Of a stretch of DNA of 6,657 nucleotides, positions 1 to 5,987 are shown in pieces (within the stretch, counting starts at the first letter, position 1; the number at the start of each line of letters is the position of its first letter). The notes under the pieces were generated by a model. The model did no database searches. It was not told the DNA's origin and saw nothing but the letters and a program-made list of their open reading frames with translations. Origin of the DNA: Bacteroidales bacterium. GTDB taxonomy: Bacteria; Bacteroidota; Bacteroidia; Bacteroidales; VadinHA17. The position numbers were made by a program, and so were the translations under genes. The stretch covers positions 1 through 6,657 of the forward strand of contig JAKEGI010000059.1 in NCBI GenBank assembly GCA_022615595.1, in the 5' to 3' direction.

Positions 1-282
1 CCTGACCATTCCGGTCTCATCATGAAAATCGGCCGTGAGACGCTTCGCCGCACCACCGCCCTCGGCAGAGAATCGTTTTATGACACCTCTGAGCTGCACA
101 TACTGCATGTCTGAGTCAAGCTCCCTGACTGAGTAGAAGCGGGTCTTGTCAACATACTTGTACGGAAAGTAGTATACCAGGTCCCTGAAGGTAGCGATGC
201 CGGCTTCGGAAGCAAGCAGTTCAGCTCGCTTCGGCCCTACGCCGGGAAGGAATTTTATCTCACTGTCAGACAGTTCGGACAT
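1..282 (-). CDS. recG: ATP-dependent DNA helicase RecG, N-terminal part (cut by the window edge)
   Basis: RecG is a cytoplasmic superfamily 2 helicase that remodels stalled replication forks and branch-migrates recombination intermediates. Only the first 94 codons are present; the helicase domains lie beyond base 1. The visible part holds the family's N-terminal signature: a helix-hairpin-helix-like FLPGVGPKRAELL (residues 11-23), then TFRDLVYYFPYKYVDKT (31-47), which leads into the OB-fold wedge domain (YVQLRGVIKRF, 61-71). The ATG at 282 gives the usual short leader before the FLPGVG motif, so the start is well supported. No Shine-Dalgarno sequence is seen. The gene diverges from the methyltransferase across 72 bases that hold a plausible promoter for each direction. 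The identification rests on recalled family motifs and is firm; nothing can be said about helicase motifs I-VI. Confidence 0.93.
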   Translation of the reverse strand, partial: MSELSDSEIKFLPGVGPKRAELLASEAGIATFRDLVYYFPYKYVDKTRFYSVRELDSDMQYVQLRGVIKRFSAEGGGAAKRLTADFHDETGMVR

Positions 283-307
283 CAGGCAACAAGAAAATGA
301 TAGTCAC

Positions 308-338
308 CGAAAATAGTTAATTTTGAGCTGCTTTCAAA
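308..338 (-). promoter_or_regulatory. Probable Bacteroidota-type promoter for recG
   Basis: Read on the minus strand, a TTTG (335-338) is followed after 19 bases by TATTTTCG (308-315), one mismatch from the Bacteroidota -7 consensus TAnnTTTG. Transcription would begin around 302, giving a leader of about 20 bases before the ATG at 282. The spacing is right, but the -7 box is imperfect. Confidence 0.45.
318..325 (+). promoter_or_regulatory. Probable -7 element of the methyltransferase promoter
   Basis: TAATTTTG matches TAnnTTTG at all fixed positions and lies 29 bases before the ATG at 355. No good TTTG is found at the expected -33 distance (only AATG at 296-299), so the assignment rests on the -7 box. 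It lies two bases from the opposing recG -7 box, so the two promoters overlap. Confidence 0.45.
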
Positions 339-354
339 TGACCTTACCGAAGAA

Positions 355-1191
355 ATGAACTTATACCATCCGTTTGCATGTATCAGACACCTGCTTATAT
401 CGCAAAGTACGGCGGGTCATGGCGTGCACAGCCCTTTCATTTATGATTTTTTAACAACAGTGACCAGGAATAAAAGCGATGATCGCATTGTCAGTCATGT
501 TGAAAGCCTCAGGAGTGAGATGTACGCCGACTCCAGAAGCATAAGCATCACTGATTTAGGGGCAGGTTCTTTGAGAATGAAAGAAAAAGAGAGGAAAGTA
601 CGGGATATTGCCATAGCAGCGTCTTTGCCTTTAAAGCAGGCAAGGTTACTGGCCAGGTTGGTGCAAGGTTTGGGGTACAGGGTACAAGGTGATCAGCTCA
701 GGGCTCAGAGCTCAGGGCACAGGGTGGGTGGAATCATTCTGGAGCTTGGGACTTCACTGGGTATAAGTACATTGGCGTTGGCGCTGGCAGCGCCGGAACG
801 AAGGGTGGTGACGGTGGAAGGATGCCCCGCTTTGGCTCAGATTGCCACTGCCAACCTTACCCGTCACGGGGCCCCGAATGCCACGGTCCTGAACATGGAA
901 TTCAGCGAGGCACTTGAAAAGATCAGGTCTGACGGAGAGAAGGTGTCGTTTGCATTTATCGACGGAAACCATAAGGGAAATGCACTTGCAGACTATGCAA
1001 GAAAGATAGCAGAGATGGGAGAGGAGATGATAATCATTGCAGACGATATACGTCTGACACATGATATGTACAGCGGATGGAAAACGATTGTCAGAGAGCA
1101 ATTGGCTCCTGCGGCAATGGAGACACTTCGTTTCGGGATTCTTTTCTTCATAAAGGGCATTACACCGGGCCTTTACAGGATCAGGTGTTAA
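355..1191 (+). CDS. Class I SAM-dependent methyltransferase with a repeat-encoded insertion
   Basis: A 278-residue Rossmann-fold methyltransferase of the O-methyltransferase-like (Methyltransf_24) type that is common in Bacteroidota; the substrate is unknown. In order: the conserved N-terminal GHGVHSPFIYDF (21-32), ITDLGAGS (65-72), SAM-binding motif I LELGTSLGIS (129-138), the acidic strand-2 end VVTVEG (151-156), FIDGNHKG (201-208), ADDIR (229-233), and a C-terminal FGILFF (260-265). The fold therefore looks complete and active. The oddity is residues 103-126, just before motif I: they are encoded by an array of 7-base repeats and form a heptapeptide repeat (VQGLGYR, VQGDQLR, then a third degenerate copy). 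Homologues, as recalled, have about seven residues between the RLV helix end and the ILELG strand; here there are 24. The insertion keeps frame and sits at a surface turn, so function may be kept. The ATG at 355 is chosen because it precedes the conserved N-terminus and follows a -7 box. Confidence 0.85.
   Translation: MNLYHPFACIRHLLISQSTAGHGVHSPFIYDFLTTVTRNKSDDRIVSHVESLRSEMYADSRSISITDLGAGSLRMKEKERKVRDIAIAASLPLKQARLLARLVQGLGYRVQGDQLRAQSSGHRVGGIILELGTSLGISTLALALAAPERRVVTVEGCPALAQIATANLTRHGAPNATVLNMEFSEALEKIRSDGEKVSFAFIDGNHKGNALADYARKIAEMGEEMIIIADDIRLTHDMYSGWKTIVREQLAPAAMETLRFGILFFIKGITPGLYRIRC
660..731 (+). repeat. Heptamer array A, inside the methyltransferase gene
   Basis: Ten consecutive 7-base units run from 660 to 729, followed by GG. 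In order: GGTGCAA, GGTTTGG, GGTACAG, GGTACAA, GGTGATC, AGCTCAG, GGCTCAG, AGCTCAG, GGCACAG, GGTGGGT. The first half is of GGTACAR type and the second of RGCTCAG type. Because 21 bases make seven codons, the array is read as a seven-residue peptide repeat, with no stop in the frame used. Confidence 0.85.
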
Positions 1192-1262
1192 CAAAAATTA
1201 ATAGGAACGTAACATATTAATAGATTATTTTAAACTAATTTCGGGACTTTAATAAATCAGGC

Positions 1263-1968
1263 ATGAACAAGGTCATTGAGATACACAACATTGTAAAGAA
1301 CTACCAGGTAGGATCGGTAATTGTACGAGCCCTCCGCTCTGTTTCACTAAATATAAATAAGAACGAATATGTTGCAATAATGGGTCCGTCCGGCTCAGGC
1401 AAATCTACACTTATGAATATCCTCGGGTGTCTTGACACCCCCACAAAAGGACAGTATATACTGAACGGCACAGACGTCAGCAAGATGGAGGATGACCAGC
1501 TGGCCGAGATACGTAATAAAGAGATCGGCTTCGTATTTCAGACCTTTAACCTTCTGCCAAGATACACCGCCCTGGAGAATGTTACCCTGCCTCTTATTTA
1601 TGCAGGTATACCCCGCCATGAGAGGGAGGAGCATGCGAAAAGAACGCTTGATGAAGTAGGCCTGGCCGACAGGATGCACCATAAACCCAATGAGCTCTCA
1701 GGCGGACAGAGACAGAGGGTGGCAATTGCCAGAGCACTCGTTAACACACCTTCAATCATTCTGGCTGATGAACCTACAGGTAACCTTGACAGTAAGACAT
1801 CATATGATATCATGGGTCTGCTCGACAAGATTCATGAGTTGGGAAACACTGTCATAGTGGTGACTCATGAAGAGGATATTGCGCGCCATGCCCACCGTAT
1901 AATTAAACTGATGGACGGCGAGGTGTCTGCCGATTATATCAATGAGAACAGGATTGAGGTGAGGAAGA

Positions 1969-1976
<8 letters not shown>
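1263..1976 (+). CDS. ABC transporter ATP-binding protein, LolD/MacB type
   Basis: A 237-residue ATPase subunit that powers a membrane transporter from the cytoplasmic face. All motifs are intact: Walker [10 protein letters not shown] (41-49), Q-loop glutamine 93 ([10 protein letters not shown]), signature LSGGQRQRV (145-153), Walker B IILADE (165-170, catalytic E170), D-loop NLDS (174-177) and the switch histidine H202. The '[20 protein letters not shown]' stretch and '[16 protein letters not shown]' are typical of the LolD/MacB/FtsE-like group, which drives lipoprotein release or mechanotransmission rather than classical import. No permease gene is present in the window, so substrate and partner cannot be told. 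The start at 1263 precedes the usual first strand ([11 protein letters not shown]). The TAG stop (1974-1976) falls inside the first unit of a heptamer array, so the last codons (R236, Q237) and the stop are array sequence. A one-mismatch -7 box upstream lacks a -33 partner. Confidence 0.9.
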
Positions 1977-2019
<43 letters not shown>

Positions 2020-2056
2020 TGTACAAGGTACAAGGTACAAGGTACAAGGTACAGGG
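2020..2056 (+). repeat. Heptamer array B, second block (GGTACAA units)
   Basis: Two bases after the first block, with the phase shifted by two, come TGTACAA, three perfect GGTACAA copies (2027-2047), GGTACAG and a closing GG. The block ends four bases before the adenosyltransferase ATG at 2061. The same unit occurs in array A (674-687). It has no stop codon in any forward frame, so the gene's frame stays open upstream to 2019. Confidence 0.9.
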
Positions 2057-2060
2057 AGTA

Positions 2061-2606
2061 ATGAAGATATATACGAAAACGGGAGACAAGGGTGAGACCT
2101 CGATCATCGGTGGCAGGAGGCTGCCGAAGCACCACCCGCGTATAGAGGCCTACGGCACTGTTGATGAGCTTATCGCATGGATCGGGTGGTTACGGGGTGC
2201 TGACCAGCATTGTGTCACCGTCGATGAACTTATTGCCATCCAGGCATCCCTGATGTCATGCTGCTCTATCATATCCACCGACCCTTCAGCAAAAGTTCCG
2301 GAAGGCATCAATGTGGATGACCCTTCAGTGCTGGAGCGCTCTATAGACAGAATGGAAGAGCATCTGCCGGCTCTTACATCATTCATCCTCCCCGGAGGTC
2401 ATCCCAACGCGGCAAACAGTAATATTGCACGATGCGTATGCCGGCGTGCAGAACGCGCGCTCCTGCGCCTGAATGAAAAGGAAAAAGTAGATTCATCAGT
2501 GATTAAATACCTTAACCGCTTGTCTGACTATCTCTTCGTTCTATCGAGGTGCCTTACCTATGAGGCTGAAAAAGAGGAGGTTAAGTGGATTCCACGAAAA
2601 AAATAA
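2061..2606 (+). CDS. ATP:cob(I)alamin adenosyltransferase, PduO/MMAB type
   Basis: Transfers the adenosyl group of ATP to cob(I)alamin to make adenosylcobalamin, the cofactor of enzymes such as methylmalonyl-CoA mutase; cytoplasmic, and trimeric in known members. The 181 residues open with the family's ATP-binding signature MKIYTKTGDKGETSIIGG (1-18), continue with RIEAYGTVDELIAWIG (27-42) and FILPGGHPNAA (108-118), and reach CRRAER (127-132) and YLNRLSDYLFVLSR (150-163). D35, R128 and R132 fall where the salt-bridge aspartate and active-site arginines of PduO lie, so the enzyme looks active. The ATG at 2061 is preferred: the frame is open back to a TTG at 2019, but that extension is pure GGTACAA repeat, and family members begin at MKIYTKTGDKG. 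GGGAG at 2054-2058 is only two bases from the ATG, too close for a good Shine-Dalgarno site. No promoter was found, so read-through from the ABC ATPase gene through the array is likely. Confidence 0.93.
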   Translation: MKIYTKTGDKGETSIIGGRRLPKHHPRIEAYGTVDELIAWIGWLRGADQHCVTVDELIAIQASLMSCCSIISTDPSAKVPEGINVDDPSVLERSIDRMEEHLPALTSFILPGGHPNAANSNIARCVCRRAERALLRLNEKEKVDSSVIKYLNRLSDYLFVLSRCLTYEAEKEEVKWIPRKK

Positions 2607-2635
2607 TAAATAAGGAGAAAAAAGTCGGGGCACTC

Positions 2636-2664
2636 TTTTATTATTCCAAATAATTTTATATTTG
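2636..2664 (+). promoter_or_regulatory. Bacteroidota-type promoter for the DUF2795 gene
   Basis: TATATTTG (2657-2664) is a full match to the -7 consensus TAnnTTTG. A weak TTTT (2636-2639) stands 17 bases upstream in the -33 position. The start site would be near 2670, giving a leader of about 34 bases that contains a small TTACC/GGTAA hairpin (2671-2683) and a T-rich run before the ATG. This is the best promoter in the window. Confidence 0.6.
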
Positions 2665-2703
2665 CGGACTTTACCAAGGGTAATATTTAATCTTTTTACA
2701 GAT

Positions 2704-2925
2704 ATGTACTGGACACTTGAATTAGCATCGAAGCTCGAAGATGCTCCATGGCCTGCAACCAAGGATGAGCTGATAGATTACGCCATACGGTCAGGTGCCC
2801 CTATGGAGGTCATTGAAAACCTGCAGGAGATTGAAGACGAAGGAGATATTTATGAGAGTATCGAAGATATCTGGCCTGATTATCCATCGAAGGATGACTT
2901 TTTCTTTAACGAGGACGAATATTAA
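2704..2925 (+). CDS. DUF2795-type small acidic protein
   Basis: A 73-residue protein with the stretch APWPATKDELIDYAIRSGAP (14-33) followed by EVIENLQEIEDEGDIYESIEDIW (35-57) and an aromatic, acidic tail with FFFNEDEY at the end. This matches, from memory, a very conserved Bacteroidota protein assigned to DUF2795; its function is unknown to me. The fold is probably a small helical domain; there is no signal peptide, membrane segment or cysteine. The strong negative charge would suit a nucleic-acid mimic or a protein-binding adaptor, but that is only a guess. The ATG at 2704 is chosen over an in-frame ATG at 2662, because family members begin MYWTLELAS and because 2662 lies inside the -7 promoter box. 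A repeat cluster starts two bases after the TAA stop. Confidence 0.88.
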   Translation: MYWTLELASKLEDAPWPATKDELIDYAIRSGAPMEVIENLQEIEDEGDIYESIEDIWPDYPSKDDFFFNEDEY

Positions 2926-2927
2926 AG

Positions 2928-2957
2928 GGTCTGAAGGTCTGATGTCTGAAGGTCTGA
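2928..2957 (+). repeat. Repeat cluster C, block 1 (GGTCTGA units)
   Basis: GTCTGA occurs four times, at 2929, 2937, 2944 and 2952, so the step alternates 8, 7, 8 bases. The unit contains TGA. The block starts just after the DUF2795 stop codon and has its G-rich side on that gene's sense strand. Confidence 0.75.
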
Positions 2958-2963
2958 AATTAA

Positions 2964-2991
2964 GACAAAAGACAAAAGTAAAAAGACAAAA
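2964..2991 (+). repeat. Repeat cluster C, block 2 (GACAAAA units)
   Basis: Four heptamers in exact phase: GACAAAA, GACAAAA, GTAAAAA, GACAAAA. A GG follows directly at 2992-2993, as at the end of array B. Confidence 0.8.
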
Positions 2992-3010
2992 GGAGAATTA
3001 CCTCGTTTCA

Positions 3011-3042
3011 AGTCGCCCCCTCGCAAAGTCGCATAGTCGCTA
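3011..3042. repeat. Repeat cluster C, block 3 (AGTCGCNN octamers)
   Basis: Four 8-base units: AGTCGCCC, CCTCGCAA, AGTCGCAT, AGTCGCTA. TCGC recurs at 3013, 3021, 3029 and 3037. This is the only block with a strict 8-base period, and its strand sense cannot be judged. It ends one base before the OstA-like gene's stop codon. Confidence 0.7.
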
Positions 3043-3043
3043 T

Positions 3044-4636
3044 CTACTCCTTGATCCCTGCCCCACGCTCATCGCTCTTTGCTCCCTGCCCCACGCTCCT
3101 CGCTCCCTGCTCTCTTACGGGTCTAAGCTCAGGCACCCACCTGAATCCGTCAAGTCTCATCTCTTCATCAGGAGTCTTCAGAGGAGGGTCAAATGAGCCG
3201 TCAGGACTCTGGTTCTGGTAGATCTGCGCGATCTTGCCATCCTCTATAAAGATCTCGATGGATGCGCTCCTGGCCCTGTTTACACCAACCAGATTATTCT
3301 CATCAACAACATAGTAAATGGCTTCACCGTTACCTGTGACCTTTATCCTGTGCAGTTTATTGTCAACAAAGTACCCTGAAAGGTTTTTCCCGCTTATCTG
3401 GTCGAAGCGCGTTGAATCAACGTAGCCTGCCACGAAAGCAGAATTATAAAGCTCCATGTGATCGGCTTTGCTGTTCTGTATAAAGAGGGCTATGGAGTCT
3501 GCAGAGAGCTGGTTCTCACGTGACCAGACGACTGGGTCATCATACATTCGTATCACGGAGTCGATGAATGAGTATGCAAGCGAGTCGCACTTGCCCTGCA
3601 TCTCACGGCTGAAGATAGTGCATCCGTAGAAGGCTTTGAGAAGCCTGTGGTCAATACCTGTGCTGTCAGTCTGAGGCAGTGACCTGAGAGTGTCAGCCCT
3701 CAGCGTCAGTGTATCATCATCAGTGAACATTGTGAACCATGGTGATTTTGTCAGCAGAAAACGTTCAGGCCTTTTATAATACCAGCCATAATCTCCTCCA
3801 CCGACGACATTGTCAGTGGTGTCTGTAATGGTCACACTGCCGAATGCTTCACCGAAGCCGTTTTTTTCATCATACCACAACGTATCTCCGGTTATGCGCT
3901 GCTCACGGTTGTCGAGCACAGCGTTCTTCATGAGTTGTGAGACATCATTTCGCGTGTCACTCCAGCCCTCCTCGCAATAGAGATAAAGACTGTCCCCGAT
4001 GGCTTCCGTCGGGCCTGCAAACCATACTATCTCATTGTGGGTATCATATCGCATTGTGTCAGCATACATTGTGAAGTCAGGATTGACTATCCTGACGCTG
4101 TCGCGGAAGTGGAGCATCTTGCGGTCTGAATAATAGATGCCTGTTATGCTTGTAAGTGTATTTTCACCGTTAAGGATCCTGCCTCCCTTATTATAGACGG
4201 CTACCTGTGTGTTCACGTCGTAGTCTATTTTGGGGGTGAAGAGCCTTGTCTCATTATCGGCGAGCTCAACACTGTCAGTCATGACAGCCTTACCGGTGTC
4301 ACCGTTATAAGAGAGATATTTGCCCCAGATGTGGAGAGTATCGGCCTGCCTTATATGAATGTTGCTGAAAGCGAAGACCTGGTTTATCTCATCATAGTAC
4401 CATGCGCTGTCGCAGCTCATATACATGTTGTTGTGCTTCATCTGCACATTTCCGATAAGCCTCTTGCGTGGTTGCTCTGCCAGGCGGTCGAACTCAAGGG
4501 CGTCAGTATGCAGTATCTCCACCATGCGGCGGCCACCGGTCTCCTGCGAGAAAGCCTGCCATGGAATAAACAGAGAGAGAAGAGACAGGGAGAGAATCAG
4601 CGCTCCCTGCGACCTGATATGACCTAGTTGAACCAT
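3044..4636 (-). CDS. OstA/LptA-like protein with a repeat-encoded C-terminal tail
   Basis: A 530-residue secreted protein with an N-terminal OstA/LptA-type region. LptA forms the periplasmic beta-taco bridge that carries lipopolysaccharide to the outer membrane; the long Bacteroidota forms are thought to act in the same pathway. A signal peptide is visible (hydrophobic ALILSLSLLSLF near residues 14-25, likely cut after AFSQ). The OstA-like segment begins at ILHTDALEFDR (about 41-51) and LIGNVQMKHNNMYMSCDSAWYY (about 59-80), followed by many short beta-type repeats of the form 'D-S-hydrophobic...YAD(T)MRYD'. The ATG at 4636 gives the more compact signal peptide; an in-frame ATG at 4657 would add seven residues. 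Either start overlaps the end of the surA-type gene (13 or 34 bases), implying translational coupling. The last 23 residues are encoded by repeat block 4 and its flank and are low in complexity (REQGARS, VGQGAKS and on), so the ancestral end was probably near WVPELRP. Confidence 0.85.
   Translation of the reverse strand: MVQLGHIRSQGALILSLSLLSLFIPWQAFSQETGGRRMVEILHTDALEFDRLAEQPRKRLIGNVQMKHNNMYMSCDSAWYYDEINQVFAFSNIHIRQADTLHIWGKYLSYNGDTGKAVMTDSVELADNETRLFTPKIDYDVNTQVAVYNKGGRILNGENTLTSITGIYYSDRKMLHFRDSVRIVNPDFTMYADTMRYDTHNEIVWFAGPTEAIGDSLYLYCEEGWSDTRNDVSQLMKNAVLDNREQRITGDTLWYDEKNGFGEAFGSVTITDTTDNVVGGGDYGWYYKRPERFLLTKSPWFTMFTDDDTLTLRADTLRSLPQTDSTGIDHRLLKAFYGCTIFSREMQGKCDSLAYSFIDSVIRMYDDPVVWSRENQLSADSIALFIQNSKADHMELYNSAFVAGYVDSTRFDQISGKNLSGYFVDNKLHRIKVTGNGEAIYYVVDENNLVGVNRARSASIEIFIEDGKIAQIYQNQSPDGSFDPPLKTPDEEMRLDGFRWVPELRPVREQGARSVGQGAKSDERGAGIKE
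3053..3115 (-). repeat. Repeat cluster C, block 4 (GCTCCCT-type heptamers) encoding the OstA-like tail
   Basis: Nine 7-base units in perfect phase, written on the + strand: GATCCCT, GCCCCAC, GCTCATC, GCTCTTT, GCTCCCT, GCCCCAC, GCTCCTC, GCTCCCT, GCTCTCT. The pair GCTCCCT-GCCCCAC recurs, hinting at duplication of a larger segment. On the minus strand the 63 bases encode exactly 21 residues (508-528) of the OstA-like protein as three heptads such as VGQGAKS. The G-rich strand is the minus strand, the reverse of blocks 1 and 2. Confidence 0.85.
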
Positions 4637-5973
4637 CCGGGATTCTGAAAAGTGCAATCCCTGAACTCGTCACTGATACGGATAAACGTCCTCTTGATCT
4701 TGTCAGTGATCCAGTCCTGGTATGCTTTGTTCTTCTTGTTCATCAGTGCTGCCTGTGCAAGGAAGTTATAGTCATCCTTCATATTGACCCTGTGGGGAGC
4801 GATCTCATTATCGAGTCTGATAATGCAATAAACGTAGTTGCCTTTGGCATCGGTTGTGCGGAATGGCTCTGATATCTCACCAAGCTTCATGTTGCGTACC
4901 ACAAGATTTATCTCCTTAGTCAGTTCATCAAGTGTAAACCATGTTCCTCTCTCAGAGGGATTATCCTGTACCATCTTTCCTCCGTTGGCCCTGGTTGTTT
5001 TGTCAGAGGAGAACATCAGCGCTGCCCTGTCGAACTTAAGGCTGTCTGCACGTACCATTGCAGCTATGCTGTCAAGCCTCATGATTGACCACTCTGTCTG
5101 TGAGGCTGATAGCTTAGGCTTCATCAGTATATGACGTGAGTTGACCATGTCACCTTTGCGATCAATCATCTGTATGATATGAAAGCCGAACTCTGTCTCA
5201 ACTATCTTTGAGACGGCATCCTTCTTCAGGCTCCAGGCCGCCTCAGCATATGGTTTTGCCAGCTCACCCCTTGTCATGAAGCCAATCTCGCCTCCGTTAG
5301 GAGCTGACCCCGGATCTTCTGAATAAAGTACTGCCAGTGTCCTGAAGCTTTCGCCATTGACAACGCGGCTTCTGATTTCGAGAAGCCTCTGCCGCACCTC
5401 CGCCTTGCTATCCTCAATATCGGGCGGCTCAACGGTGATTATGCTCAGCTCTACCTTCCTGGGAACAAGCGGAAGGGAATCTTCAGGAATGGTTTTATAG
5501 TAATCTCTTATCTCCTCGGGTGTTACGGTGATGGTCTGTGCTATTGTTCCCTGTGTCTCCTGGATGATATACTGGTTGGTAAGCATCTCGCGAAGGTCTT
5601 TCTTAATCTCAGCCATGCTCTTGTTGAAATAGTTTTCAAGAGCCTGCTCTGAGCCGGCACGACGCACATAATCAGAAAGCCTGCCGTTCAGGTCAGCCTC
5701 AACATTTTCAGGTGACACTTCAACTGAGTCAAGCCTTGCCTGGTCAAGGAACAGCTTCTGAATAAGCTGATCTTCGAACACAAGGCAACGCAGTGTCTCG
5801 ATTGGTGTGGGGTCTTTTTCAGCCTTGCGCTGCAGCACCTGCCCCTCAACATCAGACAGATATATCACCTCATTGCCCACAATGCCAACGATTGATTCCA
5901 CTATCTGCTGTGCGGTTGCGCTGTAACCTGCAAACGCTGTCAGCACACCTAATATGATAATCTTAAATTTCAT
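4624..5973 (-). CDS. surA: SurA-type periplasmic peptidyl-prolyl isomerase/chaperone, two parvulin domains
   Basis: A 449-residue secreted protein expected to chaperone unfolded outer-membrane proteins in the periplasm and isomerise proline bonds. A signal peptide (MKFKIIILGVLTAFAGYSATA, cut before QQ at 22) is followed by the SurA-like opening IVESIVGIVGNEVIYLSDVE (24-43) and a helical chaperone region to about 160. The first parvulin domain spans about 172-270: SFRTLAVLYSEDPGSAPNGGEIGF (209-232) and ETEFGFHIIQM (259-269) are its usual motifs. The second spans about 278-388 with NSRHILMKP (278-286), ALMFSSDKTTRANGGKM (318-334) and a longer insert. A C-terminal segment packs back on the N-domain in known SurA. 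The length is close to that of E. coli SurA. The gene lies 14 bases after a second isomerase-like gene and overlaps the start of the OstA-like gene, so the three look like one transcript. Confidence 0.9.
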   Translation of the reverse strand: MKFKIIILGVLTAFAGYSATAQQIVESIVGIVGNEVIYLSDVEGQVLQRKAEKDPTPIETLRCLVFEDQLIQKLFLDQARLDSVEVSPENVEADLNGRLSDYVRRAGSEQALENYFNKSMAEIKKDLREMLTNQYIIQETQGTIAQTITVTPEEIRDYYKTIPEDSLPLVPRKVELSIITVEPPDIEDSKAEVRQRLLEIRSRVVNGESFRTLAVLYSEDPGSAPNGGEIGFMTRGELAKPYAEAAWSLKKDAVSKIVETEFGFHIIQMIDRKGDMVNSRHILMKPKLSASQTEWSIMRLDSIAAMVRADSLKFDRAALMFSSDKTTRANGGKMVQDNPSERGTWFTLDELTKEINLVVRNMKLGEISEPFRTTDAKGNYVYCIIRLDNEIAPHRVNMKDDYNFLAQAALMNKKNKAYQDWITDKIKRTFIRISDEFRDCTFQNPGWFN

Positions 5974-5987
5974 CTTCAGATAACTTG

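Noticed and set aside
754..1194. A 146-residue minus-strand reading frame
   Set aside because: It lies opposite the methyltransferase and shows no recognisable family; the + frame carries clear SAM-binding motifs.
1236..1243. A promoter for the ABC ATPase (TAATTTCG)
   Set aside because: One mismatch in the -7 box and no TTTG at the -33 distance, so not firm enough to list. The direct repeat ATTAATAG (1197-1204 and 1216-1223) nearby may be chance in an AT-rich gap.
2671..2690. A terminator made of the TTACC/GGTAA hairpin
   Set aside because: The stem has only five pairs, no T run follows directly, and it lies just downstream of a strong promoter match in the DUF2795 leader.
2662..2703. An earlier start for the DUF2795 protein at 2662
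   Set aside because: The ATG lies inside the -7 promoter box, and the extra residues do not fit the conserved MYWTLELAS opening.
2795..3196. A 133-residue + strand reading frame across the repeats
   Set aside because: It reads DUF2795 out of frame, then the repeat blocks, then the antisense of the OstA-like gene; the composition is not protein-like.
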